Origin: Bacteroidales bacterium
Lineage (GTDB): Bacteria; Bacteroidota; Bacteroidia; Bacteroidales; Marinilabiliaceae
DNA length: 13,039 nucleotides
Direction: 5' to 3'
NCBI GenBank assembly: GCA_004552385.1
Contig: SFOL01000049.1
Coordinates: forward strand, 1-13,039
The stretch's first letter is position 1. Each line of letters begins with the position of its first letter. Both the position numbers and the translations under genes were made by a program. Shown piece after piece: positions 7,360 to 13,039 of the stretch. Under the pieces are notes generated by a model. That model was not told the DNA's origin. It did no database searches and saw only the letters and a list, made by a program, of their open reading frames with translations.

Positions 7360-8901
7360 ATGGCGGACGAGTCGCGCACTGGCAGGTGTCTGCGCAACGG
7401 GGCCTACTCGGCCTCGCTACTTGTGGTTAACATTATCCTTGGCTTCGTGGCCAGGGGTGTCTTTATCCGCCATGTCGGGGTCGAGTTTCTCGGCCTCAAC
7501 ACCTCAGTCGAGGGAATCCTCGGACTGCTCAATGTCGCCGAGCTGGGGGTCAGCTATGCCATAGCCTCATCGCTCTATGGCCCAATGGCGAGTGGAGACA
7601 AGGTGGCTGTCGCCGAGCTCGTGGCCATCCAGGGGTGGGTCTATCGACGTGTGGCGCTTTTTATCGTGGCCGCCTCGCTTGCGCTCTTGCCGTTTTTCCC
7701 AGCCATATTCTCTGACGCCTCGTTCCCGCTCGCCTATGCCTATGCGGCGTTCGCTGTCTACCTCTTCGGCTCTCTGCTTGGCTTTTTTGTCAACTACAAG
7801 ATGGTGGTGCTCGATGTCAGCCAGGAGGCCTACAAGGTGACATTGGCCATGCGGGTGCCCTCGGCGGTGCGCACGGTCTTGCAGATCATAGCCCTTGCCG
7901 TCACCGACCATGGCTATGAGTGGTGGCTCGCACTCAATGTGATCTGCGCAGTCTGCGTCTCGCTCTCCATCAGCCGTTTCGTGCGGGTGGATCATCCTTA
8001 TCTTACGGTCTCCGCATCGGAGGGCGGGGTGTTGCGCCACCGCTATCCGCAGGTGTCAAGGCGCGTGTGGCAGATGATGTTCCATCGCATCGCGGGCGTA
8101 GCCCTCCGCCAGTCGTCTTCCGTCATCTTGCTGGCCTATGCCACTCTTGCCGATGTCGGCGTCTACGGCAACTATATGCTCATCTTCTCGGGCGTGAGCC
8201 TGCTCGTCGAAAGCCTTTTTAATGGGGTTCAGGCGGGGGTCGGCAACCTCGTCCACACATCCGGGCGCAGTCACGTCCTTAGTGTTTTCGCCGAGCTTCT
8301 CACGTTTCGGGTGATAGTGGCGGCGGTCTGCGCTTTTGGCTTCTATGTAGTGTCGCCGTCGTTCGTCTCCATATGGGTCGGTCCGCAATATGTCATGGGC
8401 AGCGTGCCGCTTCTTTTACTCTCCATTATGCTTTTCATTGACGTCTCGCGCAGTGCGGTCGAAGCGTTTCTGTGCGCCAATGGGTGGTTCTCCGACGTGT
8501 GGGCGCCTCTTGCCGAGGTTATGCTCAACGTCGGCCTGTCTGTCCTGCTTGGCCGTTATTGGGGGCTTTCCGGCATTTTGGCGGGCGTGCTTGTTAGTCT
8601 TGTGGTGATTGTCTTGGGGTGGAAGCCATATTTCTTGTTCCGCATCAAAATGCGTTGCGGCTTCCGCTCCTATTGGCGTTCTTACGCTTGCGGCGTGGCT
8701 GCAGCCTCTGTCATTGCCGTTGCTCTCTATGCGGCCTACTCCGGTCTCTGTGGCGGTCTTCCGGTCTCTGCCTCGTTTGCCGCGTCGGTGGGGGTCACAC
8801 TTCTTTTTGGCGTTGTCTGCGCTTCCGTCTTGAGCGTGTCGTCGTCTGGCGGTCGTCGTCTGGCATCGCGTCTCCGTTCGCTTCTTAGCTCCCGTCCGTA
8901 G
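7360..8901 (+). CDS. Wzx-like polysaccharide flippase (MATE/Polysacc_synt type)
   Basis: This 513-residue protein is strongly hydrophobic throughout, with about twelve or more membrane segments by eye. The first part (residues about 11-75) has the pattern of the flippase family common in Bacteroidetes and Firmicutes capsule loci: RNGAYSASLLVVNIILGF, then RGVFIRHVGVEFLGLN, and LLNVAELGVSYAIASSLYGP. A cytoplasmic segment around RYPQVSRRVWQMMFHRIAG separates two halves, as expected for a duplicated MATE-like fold. The family moves undecaprenyl-linked oligosaccharides from the cytoplasmic to the periplasmic leaflet. The ATG at 7360 is preceded by AGGGGGG at 7345-7351, a Shine-Dalgarno-like run. 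It lies 14 bases after the HTCS stop and no promoter is visible between them, so co-transcription with the regulator is likely. Its 3' end faces the minus-strand epimerase gene. Partner glycosyltransferases in the window all lie on the other strand. Confidence 0.9.
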   Translation: MADESRTGRCLRNGAYSASLLVVNIILGFVARGVFIRHVGVEFLGLNTSVEGILGLLNVAELGVSYAIASSLYGPMASGDKVAVAELVAIQGWVYRRVALFIVAASLALLPFFPAIFSDASFPLAYAYAAFAVYLFGSLLGFFVNYKMVVLDVSQEAYKVTLAMRVPSAVRTVLQIIALAVTDHGYEWWLALNVICAVCVSLSISRFVRVDHPYLTVSASEGGVLRHRYPQVSRRVWQMMFHRIAGVALRQSSSVILLAYATLADVGVYGNYMLIFSGVSLLVESLFNGVQAGVGNLVHTSGRSHVLSVFAELLTFRVIVAAVCAFGFYVVSPSFVSIWVGPQYVMGSVPLLLLSIMLFIDVSRSAVEAFLCANGWFSDVWAPLAEVMLNVGLSVLLGRYWGLSGILAGVLVSLVVIVLGWKPYFLFRIKMRCGFRSYWRSYACGVAAASVIAVALYAAYSGLCGGLPVSASFAASVGVTLLFGVVCASVLSVSSSGGRRLASRLRSLLSSRP

Positions 8902-8995
8902 GTGCGCCAGTGTGTACAAGCCGCGCCATCTGCTGCCTGTCTTTCGTAATGCGCGCCATGTCGTATCGCGTCCGCTTCGTCTGGTTCGCCACCAT
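8885..8995 (-). other. Short unassigned minus-strand ORF in the convergent gap
   Basis: The 235-base gap between the convergent flippase and epimerase genes (8902-9136) holds a 36-codon minus-strand ORF that overlaps the flippase 3' end by 17 bases. It reads MVANQTKRTRYDMARITKDR and then a helix-like QQMARLV segment before the stop. The frame stays open upstream (LKARSHSLFQ) to a TAA near 9030. The composition looks like a basic helix and could be the tail of a lost gene, but I do not recognise a family and a chance ORF of this length is quite possible. No convincing terminator hairpin is visible in the gap; a run of seven T at 9092-9098 has no clear stem before it. Confidence 0.15.
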
Positions 8996-9136
8996 TTGGA
9001 ACAATGAGTGGGAGCGGGCTTTGAGGGGGTGTTAACGACAAAACGCCATCACCCTCGCATGACCTTAGTCTTGTGCGGCTGGGGTGTGACGTTTTTTTAT
9101 ATGCTTATCTCAGGCTTGCTCCGTGGCTCGCCCGCA

Positions 9137-10111
9137 TCATTTCATGCTTTCTCCGCCCGAGTCGCGGAACCAGTCGGCCAAGGCTTCGTCTATGGTGTAT
9201 CTTATCTTGTATCCGCTCGCCGCCATCTTCTTGCCGCAAATGTTGGTCGAGACCATCAGTTTGCGAACTCTGTCGGGGCATATGCCCATAGGGCTGCCTA
9301 TCAGCATGCAAGCGTAAGCGGCTGGCATTATCAGCCATTTGGGCGCCAGAGGCGTCCATTGCTTAAGTCCGGTCACGCTCTTCATGTGGTCCACGATCTG
9401 GCCTATGGTATAGGCCGGCTCATATGTGCAGTTGTAGAGCTCAGTCTTGCCAGCCTCGTGATGCTCAATCTTGTAGAGAATGAAGCCCGTGAGATCTTTC
9501 ACGTATATGCACGCTTTCACTGTGTCTTTACGCCCCGGGAAGGCGAATTTGCGCTTGCGTATGCCCCAATAGAGGCGCGTGAAGTTGCCCTTCTCGCCAA
9601 GGCCGAAAACCACGCCCGGGCGGAGTATGGTCAGCTCCCTGTCGGCTCCGCCGGCCTGCCACGTTCGGTGCTCATTCTCCGCCACGAGCTTTGATATGCC
9701 GTATGGCGTGTTGGGAGTGGGAAGCGTATCCTCAAATTTCTCGTCCTCGCTGGCGGCGTATGGGGCTATGCTGCTGGTGAACACCATTCGGCGCACTCCA
9801 TACCGGGCGGCAAAGTCTGATATGTTTTTGGCCCCGAGTATGTTTGTCTCGTAATATGCGTAGTCTGGATGACCGGGTGTGCGGTGGATGGCCGCCAGGT
9901 TTACTATGATGTCGTCAACTCCGGGGGTGGCGACACCGTCCGGCAGCACAATCTCCTTCCTGACGTCGCATGCCGCGTATGTCACCTGCCCGCCATGGCT
10001 GTTCTCTACCAGGTCGAGGTTGATAATGTCCGCTGTATGGTACTTCGCCCGCACTGCGGTGACAAGGTGTGAACCGATGAAGCCCGATCCTCCGAAAATG
10101 TAAAAGCGCAT
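9137..10111 (-). CDS. NAD-dependent nucleotide-sugar epimerase/dehydratase (extended SDR)
   Basis: The 324-residue protein begins MRFYIFGGSGFIGSHL, giving the Rossmann G7-x-x-G10-x-x-G13 motif for NAD(P) binding. It continues with NLDLVE at the end of the second strand, ACDVR (D50), NLAAIHRTPG, TSSIAPYA (S113/S114) and PYGISKLVAE, which holds the catalytic Tyr137 and Lys141 of the extended SDR family. ILRPGVVFG and the VKDLTGFILY region fit the sugar-nucleotide binding half. Length and motif order are normal and nothing is broken. Such enzymes epimerise, dehydrate or reduce UDP-, GDP- or dTDP-sugars for surface glycans; the exact reaction cannot be read from the sequence. The atypical IAPYA after the SS pair, where UDP-glucose 4-epimerases usually have an xVYG motif, argues against calling it GalE. 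The gene lies 75 bases downstream of the DUF4422 gene on the same strand. Confidence 0.9.
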   Translation of the reverse strand: MRFYIFGGSGFIGSHLVTAVRAKYHTADIINLDLVENSHGGQVTYAACDVRKEIVLPDGVATPGVDDIIVNLAAIHRTPGHPDYAYYETNILGAKNISDFAARYGVRRMVFTSSIAPYAASEDEKFEDTLPTPNTPYGISKLVAENEHRTWQAGGADRELTILRPGVVFGLGEKGNFTRLYWGIRKRKFAFPGRKDTVKACIYVKDLTGFILYKIEHHEAGKTELYNCTYEPAYTIGQIVDHMKSVTGLKQWTPLAPKWLIMPAAYACMLIGSPMGICPDRVRKLMVSTNICGKKMAASGYKIRYTIDEALADWFRDSGGESMK

Positions 10112-10143
10112 TGATTAATTCTTTCTGAGCGTTGATCCCGGCG

Positions 10144-10151
10144 CGAATTTA
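10144..10151 (-). promoter_or_regulatory. Possible -7 promoter element before the epimerase gene
   Basis: On the minus strand TAAATTCG lies 32 bases before the epimerase ATG and fits TAnnTTTG with one mismatch. The same ten bases TAAATTCGCG also precede the glutaminyl cyclase gene. No TTTG box is found at the right distance upstream. The element sits in a small inverted repeat (GCGAA, ten-base AT loop, TTCGC), which is not followed by a T run and so is not a normal terminator. Confidence 0.2.
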
Positions 10152-10186
10152 AATATTTTCGCCCGATTTGTGTTGCGGCGTGCTTT

Positions 10187-10963
10187 TTACTTTTTGAAGT
10201 TCACGCCTCCTTTGGCTTTGCGCTTCAGAAACTCGTAAATCTTATGCGGCCAGTTCATCTTGCCCATGAAGGCCACGTTCTGCTCGGCATACTTCACGCC
10301 GCGAGTCTCCAACCATACGTCCATCAGCCTCTCGCCTATGAACCCGAACACACGTCCGTTGTATGCGTTGTAGTCCGACGTGTCGATGCGCTTTTCCATC
10401 TCGAACAATATGGAGAATATGAACTCGCAGTAGTCGTCAAACAAGTCGCGCCTCATCACGAACATGTTGAACCTGTGACCCGACGTGCGGTTCATGACGT
10501 TGTGCCACGCGCCGATGGCCTCGGGGTGCAACTCTGATAGAACCTCCTCGGCCACGACCAGGTCGTGCGGGTTGTGTGCGTGCTCATACTGCGAGCGGCT
10601 CGTCTCTATGAAGTAGTGCCTCTTCTTGGGAACGATCACGCTGACGCCGGCAAGCGCATGCTCCCAGTCGTCGTCGGTCAACACCGAGCGCCATTTGGCT
10701 TTGAGAGACATGTGATTGCCTTTTACGAAGAGGCGGCGGTAATGCGCCAGCCCCACGTAGTCCGCCCTCAGGTTCTTCCAAGCCCAGTATATGCCCGTGA
10801 GTTCGCAGAAAGACGGGTTCTTGGCCGATATGTTGTCGCCTGAGTCGTCTCCTTCGAAGCCTATGCCCTCACGACCTTGCCGGCCCACGTGCAGCGGCAT
10901 GTAGCATTTGCCGTCTGGCATCGGGGCGGGCTTGTGTGCCGCCACTATTATCTTAATGTCCAT
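10187..10963 (-). CDS. DUF4422 family protein, probable glycosyltransferase
   Basis: The 258-residue protein starts MDIKIIVAAHKPAPMPDGKC and continues YMPLHVGRQG, DDSGDNISAKNPSFCELTGI, YWAWKNL, DYVGLAHYRRLF, VIVPKKRHYFIETSRSQY, SGHRFNMFVMRRDLFDDYC, and YNGRVFGFIGERLMDVWL. This order is the typical pattern of DUF4422, a domain found in capsule and exopolysaccharide loci and thought to be a glycosyltransferase. Length is normal and the protein is soluble, with a basic C-terminus (KRKAKGG) that could touch the membrane. It is expected to add one sugar to the repeat unit in the cytoplasm; which sugar is unknown. It lies upstream of the epimerase on the same strand with a 75-base gap, and it has its own promoter-like sequence upstream, so it may head a two-gene unit. 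Confidence 0.88.
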   Translation of the reverse strand: MDIKIIVAAHKPAPMPDGKCYMPLHVGRQGREGIGFEGDDSGDNISAKNPSFCELTGIYWAWKNLRADYVGLAHYRRLFVKGNHMSLKAKWRSVLTDDDWEHALAGVSVIVPKKRHYFIETSRSQYEHAHNPHDLVVAEEVLSELHPEAIGAWHNVMNRTSGHRFNMFVMRRDLFDDYCEFIFSILFEMEKRIDTSDYNAYNGRVFGFIGERLMDVWLETRGVKYAEQNVAFMGKMNWPHKIYEFLKRKAKGGVNFKK

Positions 10964-11023
10964 TCTTGCGTTTTTTTCCGTTTCTTCGCGTGATTGTGTT
11001 TGGTTTGTATGACTTTCGTATCA

Positions 11024-11031
11024 CAAATGTA
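11024..11031 (-). promoter_or_regulatory. Candidate -7 promoter element for the DUF4422 gene
   Basis: On the minus strand TACATTTG is an exact match to the Bacteroides -7 consensus TAnnTTTG. It lies 60 bases before the DUF4422 start, which would give a leader of roughly 50 bases. No TTTG -33 box stands at about 20 bases upstream, so only half of the promoter is supported. Between this site and the gene remnant (about 11032-11238) I see no gene, only a nine-T run at 11142-11150 and AT-rich spacer. Confidence 0.4.
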
Positions 11032-11238
11032 ACGCAAGTCCGCGTTAGTTTGGCGTGTGCCGCGGCTTATATTTTAAGTGTGTGCGCTTTTTTGTTCTCG
11101 TGATAGATAAGAGAAGCGTAAGTTCCTTATGCAGCTTCGAGTTTTTTTTTCATGTGCGGTGAGGAGTTTTTCATGGTCGTACGTTCGCTCTGCGGCGGTT
11201 AGTGGCGCGTCGTCAATGCTCTCGAGCATCTCAATCCT

Positions 11239-11553
11239 TCATGAGTGGTGTTTTGTCTTCGAGTCGTAAGATACCGCCACGAGCAGCGTCTTGCCATAGC
11301 GGTTGCGCAGGGCGGTGGCATAGCTCCACTCTGCGATCTGCTCTAAGCCTCTCCCCGCTGGCTGGTTCATTTTTTGCTCCACCATTATGGTCGGCGGCCT
11401 GACTTGAATGGGATTAACGCCATGACCGCATAGACTCTGCCTGTCGGCAGCTCTTTAGCCGCTGTGCAACAGGTTTTTATTTTTGCTGTTGACGCAACTG
11501 CGCCATGCGAATATAGCGTCAAAAGTGCTGAAAGCCGTCACTTTGGCGTGCGT
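11239..11553 (-). pseudogene. Decayed remnant, probably C-terminal part of an AAA-ATPase/PD-(D/E)XK protein
   Basis: One minus-strand frame, interrupted by TAA (11455-11457) and TGA (11239-11241), gives fragments that resemble the Bacteroidetes AAA-ATPase-like/PDDEXK_9 family. The upstream piece reads AFSTFDAIFAWRSCVN, like the family's AFFASIPYxWRS segment. The downstream piece contains TIMVEQKMNQPAGRGLEQIA and then EWSYATALRNRYGKTLLVAV and SYDSKTKHHS. This fits the ExK nuclease motif, the QIxxxGYA helix and the last strands. In a neighbouring frame GRVYAVMAL resembles GRIDAV, with the catalytic Asp replaced by Tyr, so a frameshift is likely. The frame also stays open for 54 codons after the TGA. 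Only about 100 of the roughly 500 usual residues remain. These proteins occur in many copies in Bacteroidales and are often broken. The assignment is from memory of the family pattern. Confidence 0.5.
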
Positions 11554-11572
11554 CGCGCATCGCCAGCGTCGC

Positions 11573-12499
11573 CTATCGTGTTACTGACTCCACCCCTTGC
11601 GTCCTCGCCTTGCAGAACTCCACCTTGGGGTTGAAAAAGATTCCGGATACTGCGCCTTTTATCAGGGTGGCGAGCCTGCGCATTCTGCGATCCCTGGCCT
11701 TGAATATTATTCTGCACGCGTTCAGCAAGCACTTGGCTGTGAAGTACGCCACGCCCCTGACCCCCTCCTTGCGGAAGAGGTAGGCCTCGTTGCGGTAGGC
11801 GTACCAGTATCTGGCAATGCGCTTCTCGCCATCTGTGGCTATGCTGCTCCCGTTGTTGTCGCCCATCTCATGCGTCACTATGCTGTCGCCCACAATGAAC
11901 GAGCGCACCCCTCCGCGCACGGCCACGCGGCGCGTAAACTCCACGTCATCGCCCCATATGAAGAACTCTTTTATGGGCAACCCGAACCTGGTGATTGTCC
12001 TGGCGGGGACGAACAGAGACACGAATGTCGCCTGTGTCGACTCTAAAAGAGAATCCTTAAGCAGGTCTGCGTGCCTGTAGAAGTCGTCCGACACCTTCTG
12101 CCAGTTCATCGCGCAAGGCGAACCGTCCGTCCACAAGGCTATGCTCGACAGCCACCCGTAGTCGCCTCCCAGCACGGTGTCAGCTTCCAACAGCCTTGTC
12201 AGGCTGTCCGGCCTCACCATGCAGTCGTCATCCATCATCCATATGTAGTCATACCCAATCTCCACGCCTTTGCGCACGCCGATGCTGAAGCCGCCAGCGC
12301 CGCCGACGTTCACTTCCTGGTTCACCACCGACACCCTGTCGTCGTCGATGGCCTGCAGCCACTCCCCCGTCCCGTCAGTCGACGCATTGTTCACTATGAT
12401 AATGTCGCAAGGAGTCTCCGATTCCATGAGCAGGCGGACGCATTTCTTCAGCTTCTCGAGCCTGTTGTAGGTGACTATTATGGCTGCTGTCGGGGTCAT
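11573..12499 (-). CDS. Family 2 glycosyltransferase, GlfT (galactofuranosyltransferase)-like
   Basis: The 308-residue protein begins MTPTAAIIVTYNRLEKLKKC, a classic GT-A start. IIIVNNASTDGTGEWL and VNVGGAGGFSIGVRKG follow, then IWMMDDDCMVRPD with the metal-binding D90-D92, and FFIWGDDVEFTRRV with D184, D185 and E187 as likely catalytic acids. H210 in IVTHEMG is a probable metal ligand. The GGAGGF and WGDDVEF motifs are shared with the GlfT-like branch of GT2, which includes galactofuranosyltransferases, but other donors occur in this branch. The protein is complete with no membrane segment in its catalytic part, and the basic C-terminal region (KARDRRMRRLATLIKG) may dock to the membrane. It is GC-rich like the rest of the window (about 65% in one counted line), in contrast to its upstream neighbour. 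185 bases separate it from the next gene. Confidence 0.92.
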   Translation of the reverse strand: MTPTAAIIVTYNRLEKLKKCVRLLMESETPCDIIIVNNASTDGTGEWLQAIDDDRVSVVNQEVNVGGAGGFSIGVRKGVEIGYDYIWMMDDDCMVRPDSLTRLLEADTVLGGDYGWLSSIALWTDGSPCAMNWQKVSDDFYRHADLLKDSLLESTQATFVSLFVPARTITRFGLPIKEFFIWGDDVEFTRRVAVRGGVRSFIVGDSIVTHEMGDNNGSSIATDGEKRIARYWYAYRNEAYLFRKEGVRGVAYFTAKCLLNACRIIFKARDRRMRRLATLIKGAVSGIFFNPKVEFCKARTQGVESVTR

Positions 12500-12551
12500 G
12501 GTAGGGATAATGGATGATGAGATTATAATGATGCTCTCTTTTGTGGCTGTT

Positions 12552-12559
12552 TAAATATA
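12552..12559 (-). promoter_or_regulatory. Possible -7 promoter element for the GlfT-like gene
   Basis: On the minus strand TATATTTA lies 52 bases before the ATG at 12499 and matches TAnnTTTG except for the last base. No clear TTTG box is found about 20 bases upstream. The surrounding sequence is so AT-rich that such matches are expected by chance. Confidence 0.2.
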
Positions 12560-12607
12560 ACCGTAAAGAGATTGTGTCTGTTTTGGTAATCTTGAATACG
12601 AAATATA

Positions 12608-12644
12608 TCAGACTTCTTTTTTAGGTAGGCTAAAAATCGTCTGA
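12608..12644. repeat. Two-part perfect inverted repeat (stem-loop) between two glycosyltransferase genes
   Basis: Outer arms TCAGAC (12608-12613) and GTCTGA (12639-12644) enclose inner arms TTTTTAG (12618-12624) and CTAAAAA (12630-12636) around a five-base GTAGG loop. The arms are perfect complements, with an asymmetric internal bulge of four and two bases. It lies 41 bases past the stop of the right-hand gene on the minus strand. It may be a transcript-end structure, but no U run follows the outer stem and the stem is AT-rich, so a standard intrinsic terminator is not clearly met. Confidence 0.5.
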
Positions 12645-12684
12645 ACCTTTGGCTCTATTTCTTTAAGTATTTGTCTATGAATTA

Positions 12685-13039
12685 TTATCGGAGTAAGTTA
12701 ATTGTGTGTCTTATATGCCATATACTGGATAATGCACAAGCTACAATTCTTTTCGTTATTTTGAATCGTATTGTATTTGCAGAGTGCTTTTGTTCTCCAG
12801 TCTCCGAAAGTCCCAAAGGGGTGACTGTTGACGAGTGACGTCGGTATAGAAGCGTTGGAGTGTATATTATGTGAGTGTTATAAATTTGCCCGACAGTTAG
12901 GCCAATCCACAGGTCATGTAGTATGTACTTGTTATGTGGGAAAGGAGTGGATTGGAGCAAAACGTCACGTTTTAGAGCCATTGCGCTGCCTTGCCAACCG
13001 CATGACTTCAGAGTGCCAAAGAATGAGAGATTTGGATGT
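12685..13039 (-). CDS. Family 2 glycosyltransferase, C-terminal part only (5' end cut by window edge)
   Basis: The minus-strand frame is open from the window edge to the TAA at 12685-12687 and gives about 118 residues. An internal ATG at 12981 is not the true start, because the open frame before it (HPNLSFFGTLKSCGWQGSA) continues the protein with the usual GxxMAxxR acceptor-site pattern, here GSAMALKRDVL. PFPHNKYILHDLWIGLTVGQ holds the HDxW motif that marks the catalytic acid region of rhamnosyltransferase-like GT2 enzymes. TLLYRRHSSTVTPLG matches the family's yRxHxxNvt segment. About two thirds of the protein, including the DxD motif, lies outside the window. Base composition differs strongly: my hand count gives about 44% GC over 12721-13020, against about 65% in a line of the neighbouring glycosyltransferase gene. 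This suggests a separate origin. Confidence 0.85.
   Translation of the reverse strand, partial: HPNLSFFGTLKSCGWQGSAMALKRDVLLQSTPFPHNKYILHDLWIGLTVGQIYNTHIIYTPTLLYRRHSSTVTPLGLSETGEQKHSANTIRFKITKRIVACALSSIWHIRHTINLLR

Noticed and set aside
9085..9100. T run as a terminator of the flippase transcript
   Set aside because: No stable stem with complementary arms stands directly before the seven T, so it does not meet the pattern of an intrinsic terminator.
9008..9694. 228-residue plus-strand ORF opposite the epimerase
   Set aside because: It is antisense to a complete SDR gene with all catalytic residues and has no domain of its own.
11202..11402. Plus-strand 66-residue ORF in the gap before the GlfT-like gene
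   Set aside because: It lies opposite the minus-strand gene remnant, is Ser/Ala-rich and has no recognisable pattern.
1..13039. CRISPR array, tRNA, rRNA or insertion sequence
   Set aside because: Reading both strands, I saw no regularly spaced direct repeats, no cloverleaf-like segments, no rRNA motifs, and no transposase frame or terminal inverted repeats of an intact element.

Overview
This window looks like part of the chromosome of a Bacteroidales bacterium. The main evidence is a full-length hybrid two-component regulator (HTCS: periplasmic propeller, kinase, receiver and AraC domain in one chain), a Bacteroidetes-type zinc glutaminyl cyclase made as a lipoprotein, and promoter-like sequences resembling TAnnTTTG. 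Most of the DNA is GC-rich: a hand-counted line inside the 11573-12499 gene is 65% GC. The right end, from about 12500 on, is clearly AT-richer. Genus cannot be resolved from the sequence alone.

Layout. Positions 1-2893 carry three tightly spaced minus-strand genes, transcribed from right to left: a glutaminyl cyclase lipoprotein, a FemAB/GNAT-type acyl- or aminoacyltransferase, and a family 4 glycosyltransferase that runs off the left edge. A divergent intergenic region (2894-3070) separates them from a plus-strand pair: the 1424-residue HTCS (3071-7345) and, only 14 bases later, a Wzx-like polysaccharide flippase (7360-8901). From 8902 to the right edge everything is again on the minus strand: an NAD-dependent sugar epimerase/dehydratase, a DUF4422 glycosyltransferase-like protein, a decayed gene remnant that looks like the C-terminal part of an AAA-ATPase/PD-(D/E)XK protein, a GlfT-like family 2 glycosyltransferase, and the C-terminal part of a second family 2 glycosyltransferase cut by the right edge.

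How the genes fit together. Three glycosyltransferases, a DUF4422 protein, a nucleotide-sugar epimerase, a FemAB-like transferase and a flippase point to a locus that builds and exports a surface glycan (capsule, exopolysaccharide or O-antigen). The HTCS is the odd member. This regulator class normally sits next to SusC/SusD and glycoside hydrolase genes for glycan uptake, and none of those is present here. The AT-rich right end, the gene remnant and the repeated strand switches suggest a locus assembled by insertion and replacement, as is common for surface-glycan clusters. I found no clearly new defence system, CRISPR array, tRNA, rRNA or intact insertion sequence.
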